A DNA stretch of 64,000 bases from Sphingopyxis macrogoltabida (GTDB lineage Bacteria > Pseudomonadota > Alphaproteobacteria > Sphingomonadales > Sphingomonadaceae), in the NCBI RefSeq assembly GCF_001307295.1, contig NZ_CP012700.1, positions 3,475,001 through 3,539,000 on the forward strand, written 5' to 3'. Position 1 is the first letter of the stretch, and each line of letters begins with the position of its first letter. The translations under genes were made by a program, and so were the position numbers. Shown here piece after piece: positions 26,006 to 37,042 of this stretch. The notes beneath the pieces were generated by a model. The model ran no database searches. It was not told the DNA's origin and worked only from the letters and a program-made list of their open reading frames with translations.

Positions 26006-28263
26006 TCGCGGCCTCCTACGAGATGTTTCCAGAGCAGGATCGGCAGCGTGGAGGCGTAATCGTCGGTCCAGCGGGTGAAATGCGGACGCGCGGCAAGCGG
26101 CACCCACGCGCCGTTGTCGAAGCGGTCCTTGCGAAGCTTTATACCGCCCGTCAATTCCCGCATACGTGCGGGCGTGGCGGTCAGCGCCACCCAGTTCGAC
26201 CCGGTGAGATCGCCGAAATCGTCGCCCATCGGTCCCGGATCCATCCGGATCGCCGCCGTCCAGCCGCGCGCCTTCGCCTCGGCCGCAAGCACCGGTTCGA
26301 GGTCGAAGAAGCGGTTCGAGATGTGGACCAGCAATATGCCGTCGGGCTTCAGCGCCCGCGCGTAGATGCCGATCGCTTCCTCGGTCAGCAGATGCAGCGG
26401 GATCGCGTCGGAAGAAAAGGCGTCGATGACGAGGACATCGAACTTGCCCGCCGGCTGTTTGGCGATTTGCAGGCGCGCGTCGCCGATGACCACCGGGGTG
26501 TCGCCCGCACAATCCGACAGGAAGGTGAATTTGGCGGGATCGCGCGCTATATCGACCATCACCGGATCGATCTCGAAAATCGTCCATTGCTGTCCCGGCT
26601 GGCGGTAGCAGGCGAGCGTCCCCGCCCCCAGCCCGACGATGCCGACCGCCGCATCGGGTCCGGCGAGCGCCTCTGCCTTGTCGAGCGTCAGCCCGACCCC
26701 CGACTGGTGCCCGTAATAGGTCGTCGGTTCGAGCCGTCCCCCCGTATCGGTGCGCTGCAGCCCATGCAGCGTCGTGCCATGGGCGAGGCGGCGCTGGTGA
26801 CGATAGCCGTCGTCGGTGACGGTATAGACGCCGAAATAGCTGCGCACGCGCATCCCCGTGAAGCTTTCCTCCATCGTGTCCCAGCCGCCGACTCCGACCA
26901 TCAGCAACGCGAGCGCGGCGACATAGGCCCAGCGCCAGCCGATCACGAGCAGGCCGATGACGAAGATGGCGAGACCCCAGATCGCCGTCGCCCCGGCAAG
27001 CGACCCCGTCCAGCCGCCGACCATTTGCCAGCAGGCAAAAGCGGCGAACCCGACGAGCAGCGCCGCGACGGCGCGCGCTTTCGCCGCCGACAGCTTCAGC
27101 CACTGGTCCCACGGCAGCAGCGCGGGCAGCGGTAGCAGCGCCGCGGCGGCGAGGACGAGTAGCGGATGTTCATAAACCCAGTCGAAGAGGAGCGGTGCGA
27201 ACAGCGCCGCGAACAGCCCGCCGAGCACCCCACCCGCCGACATGATGAGATAAAAGAGCGTCAGATGCTGCGCTGCGGGGCGGAGGTGATAGAGATAGCC
27301 GTGCAACGCCACCGCGACGACGAACAGCATCCCGAGGCTGGCGAGCGCGACCATCATCGACCCGCCGCCCGAACTCAACAGCGCGAGTCCGCCGACCGAA
27401 AGCAGGACCGCGGGCGCGGTGAAGGTGATGATCTGCGTCAGCCGCGTCGCGGTCGAAAAGGCGATCACGAAACTGAGCAGATAGAGGCCGAGCGGCAATA
27501 CCCACAGCAACGGCATCGCGACGATGTCGGTGGTGAGGTGCGTCGTCGTCGACAGCATCAGCCCCGACGGCACCGCCGCGATCAGCAGCCAGTGAAGCTG
27601 GCGCCGCAGCGCGGGGCGCGGCTCTTCGTCCGGTGCCGCCCCTTCGTCATGCACCGTGCCGCGCTGCCAGCGCGCGGCCGCGCTCGCCGCGATGAGCAGC
27701 ACGAGCAGCGCATAACCCGCGGTCCAGCCCCAGCTTTGCGCCGCGAGCGGCAGGCTCGGCTCGACGAGCGCCGGATAGCTGAGCAGCCCGGCAAAACTGC
27801 CAAGGTTCGATGCGGCGTAGAGATAATAGGGGTCGCCCGCGCGCGCGTCGGCGGCGAACCAGCGTTGCATCAGCGGCGCCTGCGCCGAGACCACGAAGAA
27901 GACGGGGCCGATCGACGCGAGCAGCAGCAGCGGCACCCACAGCACTTCCTGTCCGGGCGCGGGCGGCGCAATCGCCGCGATGCCGATGGGAAGCCATAGC
28001 GCGGCGACGAGAAACAGCCCGAGATGGATCGTCGCCTGCCGCCGGAGCGTGAACCGTCCGAGCCAGTGCGCATAGGCATAGCCGCCGAGCAACAGCGCCT
28101 GATAGACGAGCATCGCGCTGTTCCACACCGCCGGTGCGCCGCCCAATTTGGGCAGCACCATCCGCGCCACCATCGGCTGGACGAGAAAGAGCAGGAAACT
28201 GCCGACGAGGATCGTCAGCACGAACAGCCAGCGGCGCGGCGATGCGGGTGCGGAAAGGGTCAC
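26002..28263 (-). CDS. Membrane-fused spermidine-synthase-like protein
   Basis: A 753-residue fusion. Residues 1-450 hold about 13 membrane helices in a transporter-like arrangement. Residues 500-753 are a class I methyltransferase-fold, spermidine-synthase-like domain with GIVGLGAGTLACY (cofactor loop), FEIDPVMVDIAR, GDARLQIAK and DVLVIDAFSSDAIPLHLLT. The DAFSSDAIP acidic region is the usual aminopropyltransferase gate. No speD or speA lies near, and such fusions have no settled substrate. The start is GTG at 28263, overlapping the hemB stop (GTGA). Confidence 0.85.
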   Translation of the reverse strand: MTLSAPASPRRWLFVLTILVGSFLLFLVQPMVARMVLPKLGGAPAVWNSAMLVYQALLLGGYAYAHWLGRFTLRRQATIHLGLFLVAALWLPIGIAAIAPPAPGQEVLWVPLLLLASIGPVFFVVSAQAPLMQRWFAADARAGDPYYLYAASNLGSFAGLLSYPALVEPSLPLAAQSWGWTAGYALLVLLIAASAAARWQRGTVHDEGAAPDEEPRPALRRQLHWLLIAAVPSGLMLSTTTHLTTDIVAMPLLWVLPLGLYLLSFVIAFSTATRLTQIITFTAPAVLLSVGGLALLSSGGGSMMVALASLGMLFVVAVALHGYLYHLRPAAQHLTLFYLIMSAGGVLGGLFAALFAPLLFDWVYEHPLLVLAAAALLPLPALLPWDQWLKLSAAKARAVAALLVGFAAFACWQMVGGWTGSLAGATAIWGLAIFVIGLLVIGWRWAYVAALALLMVGVGGWDTMEESFTGMRVRSYFGVYTVTDDGYRHQRRLAHGTTLHGLQRTDTGGRLEPTTYYGHQSGVGLTLDKAEALAGPDAAVGIVGLGAGTLACYRQPGQQWTIFEIDPVMVDIARDPAKFTFLSDCAGDTPVVIGDARLQIAKQPAGKFDVLVIDAFSSDAIPLHLLTEEAIGIYARALKPDGILLVHISNRFFDLEPVLAAEAKARGWTAAIRMDPGPMGDDFGDLTGSNWVALTATPARMRELTGGIKLRKDRFDNGAWVPLAARPHFTRWTDDYASTLPILLWKHLVGGRE

Positions 28264-29258
28264 GCGGTCAGCAGCCGGGCGGCATGGAGCGCATGATAGC
28301 TGAGCACGCCCGACGCGCCGGCGCGCCGGAAGGCGAGCAGCGTTTCGAGGACGAGCGCGTCACGGTCGCCCGCGCCGGCAGCCGCCGCGGCCTCGATCAT
28401 CGCATATTCGCCCGACACCTGATAGGCGTAGACGGGCACCGCAAAATTGTCCTTCACCGCGCGCACGATGTCGAGATAGGGCAATCCCGGTTTGACCATC
28501 ACGCTGTCCGCCCCCTCGGCAAGATCCTGCGCGACTTCACGCAGCGCCTCCTCGCTGTTCGCGGGGTCCATCTGATAGGTCTTCTTGTCGCCCTTCAGCA
28601 GCCCGCGCGATCCGACCGCGTCGCGGAACGGGCCGTAGAAGGCCGAGGCATATTTGGCGGCATAGCTCATGATCTGGACGTGGCCAAAGCCTTCGGCTTC
28701 CAGCGCCTGCCGGATCGCACCGATACGGCCGTCCATCATGTCGGAGGGCGCGATGATATCGGCCCCCGCGCGCGCCTGATTGAGCGCCTGTCCCACCAGC
28801 GCCTCGACCGTTTCGTCGTTGAGCACATAGCCCGCATCGTCGATCAGCCCGTCCTGCCCGTGGCTCGTATAGGGATCGAGCGCCACGTCGGTGAGCACGC
28901 CGATATCGTCGCCGAGCGCCTGCTTGATCGCCGCGACCGCGCGGCACATCAGATTGTCGGGACTGAGCGCCTCGGCGCCGTCCGCGCTGCGCCGGTCCGC
29001 CTGCGTATAGGGGAACAGCGCGAGGCAGGGGATGCCCGTCGCGACCGCGTCGCGGGCCCGTTCGACGAGCAGGTCGACCGACCAGCGCGACACGCCGGGC
29101 AGGCTGCCGATCGGCTCCTCGGTACCCGACCCGTCGCAGACGAACAGCGGCCAGATGAGGTTGCTCGGCGAAAGCTGCGTCTCGCGCACCATCGCGCGGC
29201 TCCAGCCGGTGCGGCGGGTACGGCGGAGGCGGAGGTCGGGGAAAGCGGCTTGGGTCAT
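28260..29258 (-). CDS. hemB: Delta-aminolevulinic acid dehydratase (porphobilinogen synthase)
   Basis: Condenses two ALA molecules to porphobilinogen for haem and tetrapyrroles. The Schiff-base lysine is in MVKPGLPYLD and the second lysine region is SYAAKYASAFYGPFRDA. The metal site reads DVALDPYTSHGQDG: aspartates replace the zinc cysteines, marking the Mg2+/K+-dependent class typical of alphaproteobacteria. Start MTQAAFPDLRLRR gives 332 residues; an upstream in-frame start is unlikely. First gene of a coupled operon with the spermidine-synthase-like and carbonic-anhydrase-like genes. Confidence 0.96.
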   Translation of the reverse strand: MTQAAFPDLRLRRTRRTGWSRAMVRETQLSPSNLIWPLFVCDGSGTEEPIGSLPGVSRWSVDLLVERARDAVATGIPCLALFPYTQADRRSADGAEALSPDNLMCRAVAAIKQALGDDIGVLTDVALDPYTSHGQDGLIDDAGYVLNDETVEALVGQALNQARAGADIIAPSDMMDGRIGAIRQALEAEGFGHVQIMSYAAKYASAFYGPFRDAVGSRGLLKGDKKTYQMDPANSEEALREVAQDLAEGADSVMVKPGLPYLDIVRAVKDNFAVPVYAYQVSGEYAMIEAAAAAGAGDRDALVLETLLAFRRAGASGVLSYHALHAARLLTA

Positions 29259-29318
29259 GCGGCGTGCATAGCGGCGCCGCGCTGCCGGGCAAATGGATAT
29301 TGCCACTTTTATGTGGGA

Positions 29319-30974
29319 CTAGATCCCGTCGCCGGCGCGCTTCGAGGCGACATCGGCGAGTGAGCCCAGCTTCGGTCCTTCGGCCTGCTTCGCCGCAATC
29401 GGGGTGAGTGCGGCGCCGGGCGCGACCGCGGTCAGGGTGCGGATGCGGGCGCGGAAGTCGGCGAGCGCCTTGCCCTCGAGCAGCGCGCGCGTGACGAAGG
29501 TCACCGACGCCGGGTTCACCGCATGGCCGTTGCGGTAGAGTTCATAGTGGAGGTGAGGGCCGGTCGAGAGGCCGGTAGAGCCGATATAGCCGATCACCTG
29601 CCCGCGATTGACGCGCTGGCCGGGACGGACCGCGATGCGGCTCATATGGCCATAGCCGGTGCCGAGCCCATTCCCGTGGTTGAGCTTTACATAATTGCCG
29701 AAACCGCCGGTGCGCCCCGCGACCGTGACGATGCCGTCGGTCACCGCATAGATGGGCGCGCCATAGCCGCCGCCGAAATCCATCCCGCTGTGCATGCGCC
29801 GATAACCGAGGATCGGATGGCGCCGCATTCCGAAGGTCGAGGTGACGCGGCCGTTGGTCGGGCGCGCCATGCCGCCGCGCTGTTCGCCGACGCCCGACGC
29901 TTCATACCACTGACTGCGCCCGTCGACGGTCCATTCGAGCATCGACAGCTTCGGCTTGCCGCCGCGGATCAGTCCCGCATAGAGCAGCTTGCCGGTCTCG
30001 CTTTCGCCCGTCTCGGCGCGGCGGTGGTCGACGATGATGTCATATTCGTCGCTGGAACGGATATCGCTGCCGACCGAAATCTGTTTGCCGATGACGCGCA
30101 GATAGGCTTGGATCGCCTCGGGCGGCGCCCCCGCAGCGCGCGCCGAGCGATAGAGGCTGTCGCCGACGCGGCCGCGGATGCGCAGCGGCGTCGCGTCGAC
30201 CGCGATCGGGATGCGGCGCATGACGAGCCGGCCGTCGATACGTTCCATCTCGATGCGGAGGTCGAACCGCGCGCGCATTGCCAGCGCTTCGACCGGCCGC
30301 GGCATGGTGCGCGCGGCGCGGCGGCCGAGGATCAGGTCGATCCGCGTGCCCGGCGCGATATCGGCGAGCGGCACCGCGCCCGCGACCTGGCTCGCGAGCG
30401 CCTGTGCCTCGCTGCCGCCGACGCCCGAGCGTTCGAGCAGGCGCGCAAAGCTGTCGCCGCTGCCGAGGGTGGCGGTGAGTTCGATCTGCGGCCGTTCGGG
30501 GGTCTGAGTCAGCGGGCGCACCGCATCGGTCGCCGCCATATGCCGTCCGGTATCGCCGCCGAGCGCGAGCGGGACGATCATCTGCGCGCGCGCCTCGTTG
30601 AAATCGGCGGCGTCGAGCGCAGGCGTGCCCGCGGTCTGGAGCGGCTGGATGCCGGGGAAGGTCGCGATCGCGGTCCCGCAGAGCAGGGTTAATGTCGCAA
30701 GACCGCGCCACCATTCGGCCGAACCGATATTGTCGCCAAGATCGGGAACCAGGTCGAGCTGCGCCAGCCGATCGCGCCACGTCGCATGCGGTTCGGCCTC
30801 GGCGGGCGCCCGGCGCAGCGAAACCGCCTGCGACATGGTGAGCGCAGCCGCGTTGCCGGACATCCCCGCAATGGGTTCGTGACGCTGGAACAAAGTTTTG
30901 CAACCCCCGCTCGCCGGCATTGCCCCCCGAAAAGGCGCCGTCGATGATGTTTCCGTGCCAATGTCTGTAAACAA
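29319..30974 (-). CDS. M23 family peptidoglycan endopeptidase (LytM domain)
   Basis: Envelope-anchored peptidase of up to 551 residues. A membrane segment (GLATLTLLCGTAIATFPGI) is followed by an OapA/NlpD-like region and a C-terminal M23 domain with the zinc motifs HSGMDFGG (HxxxD) and HLHYELY (HxH). It probably cuts peptide crosslinks during growth or division. The N-terminus is uncertain: ATG at 30974 or a TTG 27 codons later (LFQRHEPIAG) or an inner ATG (MSQAVSLRR); the membrane segment is retained in all cases. Confidence 0.88.
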   Translation of the reverse strand: MFTDIGTETSSTAPFRGAMPASGGCKTLFQRHEPIAGMSGNAAALTMSQAVSLRRAPAEAEPHATWRDRLAQLDLVPDLGDNIGSAEWWRGLATLTLLCGTAIATFPGIQPLQTAGTPALDAADFNEARAQMIVPLALGGDTGRHMAATDAVRPLTQTPERPQIELTATLGSGDSFARLLERSGVGGSEAQALASQVAGAVPLADIAPGTRIDLILGRRAARTMPRPVEALAMRARFDLRIEMERIDGRLVMRRIPIAVDATPLRIRGRVGDSLYRSARAAGAPPEAIQAYLRVIGKQISVGSDIRSSDEYDIIVDHRRAETGESETGKLLYAGLIRGGKPKLSMLEWTVDGRSQWYEASGVGEQRGGMARPTNGRVTSTFGMRRHPILGYRRMHSGMDFGGGYGAPIYAVTDGIVTVAGRTGGFGNYVKLNHGNGLGTGYGHMSRIAVRPGQRVNRGQVIGYIGSTGLSTGPHLHYELYRNGHAVNPASVTFVTRALLEGKALADFRARIRTLTAVAPGAALTPIAAKQAEGPKLGSLADVASKRAGDGI

Positions 30975-31143
30975 AGGGCGTTAAAGTCAATTTAATGGAC
31001 GGTTCGCCGATTTGGCTTGCGGCGGGCCGTGGCGTGACCGCGTTATGGCGTGAGCGAGCGAAGAAAATGGCGGCCCGGCCCCCGCTTCCATCGATCGCCT
31101 GTTGCGCGCGGACGCGCCGCATGCCAGCGTGAGAATCAAGACA

Positions 31144-33918
31144 ATGACGTCATCCTCTTCCCACCCGGTCAAGGCTGTCCTTGGCCCCACCAACACCGGC
31201 AAAACCCATTTGGCGGTCGAGCGTCTGACCGCCCGGTCGAGCGGCATGATCGGCTTTCCGCTGCGCCTGCTCGCGCGCGAAGTTTACGACCGCGTCGTCG
31301 CCATCAAGGGCGCGTCACAAGTCGCCCTCATCACCGGCGAAGAGCGGATCATGCCGCCCGAAGCACGCTATCTGCTCGGCACGATGGAGGCGCTGCCGGT
31401 CGAGCGCGACGTCGCCTTTGTGGGCATCGACGAGGCGCAGCTCGGCGCCGATCCCGAACGCGGCCATGTCTTCACTGACCGGCTGCTCCGCGCCCGCGGC
31501 CGCGAGGAAACGATGATCCTCGGTTCGGCGAGCATCAAGGGGCTGGTCAAAGGGCTCGTCCCCGAGGCCGAAATCATCACCCGCCCGCGCTTCTCGACGC
31601 TGAGCTATGCCGGATCGTCGAAGCTGTCGCGGCTGCCCAAGCGATCGGCCATCGTCGCTTTTTCAGCCGAAGAGGTTTACGCGATCGCCGAAATGTTGCG
31701 CCGGTTCTCGGGCGGCGCGGCGGTGGTCATGGGGGCATTGAGCCCGCGGACGCGCAATGCCCAGGTGGCGATGTTCGAGGCGGGCGAGGTCGATTATCTC
31801 GTCGCGACCGATGCGATCGGCATGGGGCTGAACCTCGACGTCCAGCATGTCGCCTTCGCGAGCCTCCAGAAATTCGACGGGCGGCGGCTGCGGCGGCTGA
31901 CGATCGCCGAAATGGCGCAGATCGCCGGCCGCGCCGGGCGCCACCAGCAGGACGGCAGCTTCGGCACCATTGGCCTACCGCAGGGCGGTTTCACGCCCGA
32001 GGAAATCGCCGCGATCGAAGGACATCATTTCCCGCCGCTCGCCAGCCTGTTCTGGCGCGAACCCAATCCCGGCTTCGGCTCGCTCGAACAATTGCTCGCC
32101 GACCTCGCACGGCCGCCGTCGGACCCGTTGCTGCGCGCCGCGCCCGAAGCGGTCGACGTCGCGGTACTCAAGCATCTGGCAGGCGACATGGAAGTGCGCG
32201 CGCGCGGCGGCGATTTCGACGCCGTCCAGCGCCTGTGGGACGTCTGCGGCCTCCCCGATTTCGAACAGCTCGGCGCCGAGCATCACAGCCGCACGGTGTT
32301 CAAGCTTTGGCAGTGGCGGATGCAGGGCGACGGGATGATCGACCCCGACTGGTTCGCCCGCCGCCTTGCACGGCTCGACGATGTCGAGGGCGACATCGAC
32401 CAACTCGCGAGCCGCATCGCCGCGGTGCGCACGCTGTGCTTCATCGCGCAGCGCGGCGACTGGCTCGCCGGTGCCGCCGGCTGGACCGAACAGACGCAAT
32501 TGCTCGAATCGCGATTGTCCGACGCGCTGCACGCCGCGCTGGCCCAGCGCTTCGTCGACCGCCGCCTTGCCTTGCTGCTTCGCGACGCGGGGCAGCGGAA
32601 CGCCGCCTTGCCGGTTGCGGTCGGCCCCGACGGCACCGTCGCGGTCGAAGGCGAAGCGATCGGGACGCTGAAAGGCTTTCAGTTCAAAGTCGACCCGGTG
32701 GCGCGGGCAAGCGACCACAAGATGCTGCTGGCCGCAGCCGAGAAACATCTGCGCGCCGAGCTCGCGCGGCGCGCGACGGCACTGGCCGAGGGCGAGGACG
32801 GTGCGCTGGCGCTCGTCGCCGAACCCGGTACGGCGCCGCGCCTTGCCTGGCACGGCCATGTCGTCGCGTCGCTCGCCAAGGGGCCGACACTGGTGCAGCC
32901 GTCGATCCAGATCGAGCCCGCGCTTCGTCGGCTCGAACCCGCGCAGGTGCAGGCGATCGTCGAGCGGCTCCAGAAATATGTCGCGCAGCAGCTCGCGCGC
33001 CACGCGGGACCGCTCGCCGCGATGGGCGCCGCCGCGGGCGACCTGTTCACCCCGCCGCGCGTGCGCGCGTTGCTCGCGGCGATGACCGACGGCAGCGGGC
33101 TGATCACCCGCGCCGCGGTCGACGAACAACTCGCGGCGATCAGCGCCGACGAGCGGCCGCAGCTTCGCAAGCTCGGGCTGACCATCGGCTCGCTCGACAT
33201 CTTCCACCCGCAATTGCTGAAGCCCGAAGCGGTGCGCTGGCGCGCCGCGCTGATCGCCGCGCAGCAGGGCACGCCGGTCCCCGCGCTGCCCCCGCACGGC
33301 GCGGTCTGGCAAAAGGATGGCGCGGCCACCGGGCTCGGCATCGCGGGTTTTCGCCGTTGCGGCACCGGGTGGCTGCGCATCGACATGGCCGAACGCCTCG
33401 CGCGTCAGGCTCACGCCGCGCGACTGCAGGCGGCCGCGCCCCCGACCGCGCCGATAGCCGGGGGCAGCGAAGAGCATGGCGAGGATCACCATGGCGAGGA
33501 TGCCGGGGAAAGCGCGTCGACCGTCGTGGCGCCCGGCTTTGCGATCGACGCCGCGCTGGCGACCTCGCTCGGTCTCGACGGCGAAGCGCGGCGCGCACTC
33601 CTGCAAAGCGTCGGCTTCCGCCCGATCGGCGACCCGGCGCTCGAACGCTGGCGCTGGTCGGGGCTGAAAAGTGCCGACAAGCGCGCGCGCGGCAAGCATC
33701 GTCCGTCGCGGCACAAGGGCGGTGCGCCCGCACGCACCGGCAATGAGGCCCCGCGTCCACCTGTCAAGCATGGCAAGGGATCGCGGCCGCAACCCGGCAA
33801 ACCGCCGAAAAACGGTCACCGGCCGCCGCAGGGCAGCCAGCCTCAGCGCCGTGGCCCCTCGCCGAACAGCCCGTTCGCGGGGCTTGCCGCGCTCCTCGCC
33901 GGCGCGCGCGAGGATTGA
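31144..33918 (+). CDS. SUV3-like DExH RNA helicase
   Basis: Helicase of 924 residues resembling mitochondrial SUV3. It has Walker A GPTNTGKTHL, motif II DEAQLG, and the C-terminal helicase motifs ATDAIGMGLNLDVQHVAF and QIAGRAGRHQQDG. A large C-terminal region (400 residues) follows that is alpha-proteobacterial in type, ending in a basic Lys/Arg/Pro-rich tail (from about 860). Likely role is RNA remodelling or decay in the cytoplasm. ATG at 31144 is preferred over an upstream TTG. It overlaps the following S4 gene at TGATG. Confidence 0.9.
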   Translation: MTSSSSHPVKAVLGPTNTGKTHLAVERLTARSSGMIGFPLRLLAREVYDRVVAIKGASQVALITGEERIMPPEARYLLGTMEALPVERDVAFVGIDEAQLGADPERGHVFTDRLLRARGREETMILGSASIKGLVKGLVPEAEIITRPRFSTLSYAGSSKLSRLPKRSAIVAFSAEEVYAIAEMLRRFSGGAAVVMGALSPRTRNAQVAMFEAGEVDYLVATDAIGMGLNLDVQHVAFASLQKFDGRRLRRLTIAEMAQIAGRAGRHQQDGSFGTIGLPQGGFTPEEIAAIEGHHFPPLASLFWREPNPGFGSLEQLLADLARPPSDPLLRAAPEAVDVAVLKHLAGDMEVRARGGDFDAVQRLWDVCGLPDFEQLGAEHHSRTVFKLWQWRMQGDGMIDPDWFARRLARLDDVEGDIDQLASRIAAVRTLCFIAQRGDWLAGAAGWTEQTQLLESRLSDALHAALAQRFVDRRLALLLRDAGQRNAALPVAVGPDGTVAVEGEAIGTLKGFQFKVDPVARASDHKMLLAAAEKHLRAELARRATALAEGEDGALALVAEPGTAPRLAWHGHVVASLAKGPTLVQPSIQIEPALRRLEPAQVQAIVERLQKYVAQQLARHAGPLAAMGAAAGDLFTPPRVRALLAAMTDGSGLITRAAVDEQLAAISADERPQLRKLGLTIGSLDIFHPQLLKPEAVRWRAALIAAQQGTPVPALPPHGAVWQKDGAATGLGIAGFRRCGTGWLRIDMAERLARQAHAARLQAAAPPTAPIAGGSEEHGEDHHGEDAGESASTVVAPGFAIDAALATSLGLDGEARRALLQSVGFRPIGDPALERWRWSGLKSADKRARGKHRPSRHKGGAPARTGNEAPRPPVKHGKGSRPQPGKPPKNGHRPPQGSQPQRRGPSPNSPFAGLAALLAGARED

Positions 33919-34277
33919 TGGCGAGTCCGGGCGCCGCGGGCAGCATCCGGCTCGACAAGCTGCTCTGGTACCTGCGCTTCGCGCGTTCGCGCAGCCTTGC
34001 GCAGGCGATCGTCGCGGCGGGGCATATCCGGCTCGACGGCCGGCGGGTCACGCGCTCGTCGTGCGCGGTCCATGTCGGCCAGACGCTCGTCCTGCCGGTC
34101 GGCGAGCGGATCGAGGTGATCCGGCTGCTGTCGCTGCCCACCCGCCGCGGTCCGGCGAGCGAGGCGCAGGCCTGCTATCGCAAGCTCGACGCCGACACCC
34201 CGGCAGCTGCCACTCCGGCTATCAGCGACGATGGAAATACTGTCCTCGCAAACCGCTCCGGCAGCCCTATCGAGTGA
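33918..34277 (+). CDS. S4-domain RNA-binding protein (Hsp15-like)
   Basis: Small RNA-binding protein of 119 residues. The S4 domain is at the N-terminus: IRLDKLLWYLRFARSRSLAQ, then GHIRLDGRRVTRSS. The rest (GEASAQ-type linker, AQACYRK) is like Hsp15/HslR, which recycles stalled 50S-tRNA complexes. The helicase-S4-ferredoxin order is frequent in alphaproteobacteria, hinting at a link with RNA handling. ATG at 33918 overlaps the helicase stop by one base. Confidence 0.88.
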   Translation: MASPGAAGSIRLDKLLWYLRFARSRSLAQAIVAAGHIRLDGRRVTRSSCAVHVGQTLVLPVGERIEVIRLLSLPTRRGPASEAQACYRKLDADTPAAATPAISDDGNTVLANRSGSPIE

Positions 34278-34388
34278 GAGTGATTCGCAACTGTCGCTTA
34301 GCGTTGACGCGCCGCACTCGCGCGGCATAGAGGCAGCCGATATGAGAGCCTGACGGCCCGATTGCCGTCATCTGAGGGAGCCGAACCC

Positions 34389-34727
34389 ATGACCTATGTC
34401 GTCACCGATGCCTGCGTCCGTTGCAAATATATGGACTGCGTCGAGGTCTGTCCGGTCGACTGTTTCTATGAGGGCGAGAATATGCTCGTCATCAATCCCA
34501 ACGAGTGCATCGACTGCGGCGTGTGCGAACCCGAATGCCCCGCCGAGGCAATCCTGCCGGACACCGAAAGCGGCCTCGAAAAATGGCTGGAAGTGAACAC
34601 CAAGTTCAGCGCCGAATGGCCGAACATCACGGTCAAGAAAGACAGCCCGGCGGACGCCGACGAGTTCAAGGGCGTCGATGACAAGTTCGACAAATATTTC
34701 TCGCCCGAACCGGGCGAAGGCGACTGA
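34389..34727 (+). CDS. fdxA: 7Fe ferredoxin FdxA
   Basis: Electron carrier with one [3Fe-4S] and one [4Fe-4S] cluster. Cysteines at 9, 17, 21, 40, 43, 46 and 50 follow the Azotobacter FdI pattern ([17 protein letters not shown] and [12 protein letters not shown]). Length is 112 residues. A good GAGGGAG site precedes the ATG, and a small hairpin (TGACGGC-N6-GCCGTCA, 34351-34370) lies in the leader. A strong terminator follows. In related genomes carD often comes next; here it is clpP. Confidence 0.95.
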   Translation: MTYVVTDACVRCKYMDCVEVCPVDCFYEGENMLVINPNECIDCGVCEPECPAEAILPDTESGLEKWLEVNTKFSAEWPNITVKKDSPADADEFKGVDDKFDKYFSPEPGEGD

Positions 34728-34736
34728 CCAACACCA

Positions 34737-34762
34737 GGGCGGGAGTTTCCCGCCCTTTTTTT
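34737..34762 (+). terminator. Rho-independent terminator after fdxA
   Basis: GGGCGGGA-GTT-TCCCGCCC followed by seven T, 9 bp after the fdxA stop. A textbook intrinsic terminator. Confidence 0.92.
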
Positions 34763-34767
34763 GCCCC

Positions 34768-34796
34768 CTTGAAACCGTCCGGCTTGGCGCCGATGT
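34768..34796 (+). promoter_or_regulatory. RpoH-type heat-shock promoter for clpP
   Basis: CTTGAAA, then an 18-base gap after CTTG, then CCGATGT: close to the alphaproteobacterial sigma-32 consensus CTTG-N17-18-CYTATNT. It lies immediately after the fdxA terminator and 68 bp before the clpP ATG. Confidence 0.55.
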
Positions 34797-34863
34797 AGGA
34801 TGGCGGAGGGGCAGCCCGCCGGTCCTCGGCAGGGCAACCCGAACAACGAAGGACGAATTCCCA

Positions 34864-35514
34864 ATGATCGACCCGCTCGCCGCCCTTGTTCCCGTCGTCG
34901 TCGAACAGACGAGCCGCGGCGAACGCAGCTTCGACATTTTCTCCCGCCTGCTGCGCGAACGGATCATCTTCGTCACCGGCGAAGTCGAAGACAATATGGC
35001 GTCGCTGATCACGGCGCAGCTCCTGTTCCTCGAATCGGAAAATCCGAAGAAGGACATCTTCATGTACATCAACTCGCCGGGCGGGGTTGTGACGGCGGGC
35101 ATGGCGATCCACGACACGATGCAATATATCCGGCCGCGCGTTGGCACCTTCTGCATCGGTCAGGCGGCGTCGATGGGCAGCTTCCTGCTCGCGGCGGGCG
35201 AGCCCGGCATGCGCGTCGCGCTGCCCAACGCCCGCGTCATGATCCACCAGCCCTCGGGCGGTGCACGCGGCATGGCGTCGGATATCGAGATCCAGGCGCG
35301 CGAAATCCTGCGCATCCGCAAGCGGATGAACGACCTTTACGTCAAATATACCGGCAAGCCGCTGAAAGAGATCGAGAAGGCGATGGACCGCGACACCTTC
35401 CTCGAAGCCGAGGAAGCCAAGGAATTCGGCCTCGTCGATCACGTCTTCGGCTCGCGCCCGGCCGCCGATGGCGAGACCGGCGCCGCGACCCAGAGCGAGG
35501 GCCCGACGCCCTGA
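34864..35514 (+). CDS. clpP: ATP-dependent Clp protease proteolytic subunit ClpP
   Basis: Serine protease that forms the tetradecameric chamber for ClpA and ClpX. Catalytic Ser103 (GQAASMGS) and His128 (MIHQPSGG) are visible, with the acid around residue 175. Length is 216 residues; the C-terminus has an unusual polar tail ([19 protein letters not shown]). Start [10 protein letters not shown] at 34864 follows AACGAAGGA. It has its own heat-shock-like promoter and is separated from clpX by a palindromic repeat. Confidence 0.96.
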   Translation: MIDPLAALVPVVVEQTSRGERSFDIFSRLLRERIIFVTGEVEDNMASLITAQLLFLESENPKKDIFMYINSPGGVVTAGMAIHDTMQYIRPRVGTFCIGQAASMGSFLLAAGEPGMRVALPNARVMIHQPSGGARGMASDIEIQAREILRIRKRMNDLYVKYTGKPLKEIEKAMDRDTFLEAEEAKEFGLVDHVFGSRPAADGETGAATQSEGPTP

Positions 35515-35537
35515 TTCGTGTCGGGATTTGGGCCTTT

Positions 35538-35610
35538 CGTCACCCCGGACTTGATCCGGGGTCCATTCCGGCGGCGACGTAACGGATGCCGGATCAAGTC
35601 CGGCATGACG
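35538..35610. repeat. Bipartite palindromic intergenic repeat, type A copy 2
   Basis: Inverted arms GTCACCCCGGACTTGATCC and GGATCAAGTCCGGCATGAC around a short spacer, just past the clpP stop. Same type as 2811-2892. It may protect or end the clpP transcript. Confidence 0.8.
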
Positions 35611-35773
35611 ATGGAGTCACGCCCCGGTAACTGCATTTCTTGACGCTAGCTTCGCGCCTTGGCGCTATGCGGGACATTGAAGCCATGTCACCCAATTGCC
35701 ATATTGTAATCGGGTGGCGGCGAACTAGGATAAAGACGGCAACGCCCTTTTGGCGTCTGCCAGAGGACAATAT

Positions 35774-37041
<1,268 letters not shown>

Positions 37042-37042
<1 letters not shown>

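Noticed and set aside
25457..27112. 551-codon frame joining an N-terminal Arg-rich part to the carbonic anhydrase
   Set aside because: The first part is an out-of-frame reading of the spermidine-synthase-like gene; the real start is at 26005.
31975..33819. 614-codon minus-strand frame opposite the helicase
   Set aside because: Antisense to the SUV3-like helicase; no recognisable protein.
34278..34388. Possible Fur-like site before fdxA (GTGATTCGCAAC)
   Set aside because: Only one weak half-site is seen and the dyad is poor, so I do not report a Fur box.
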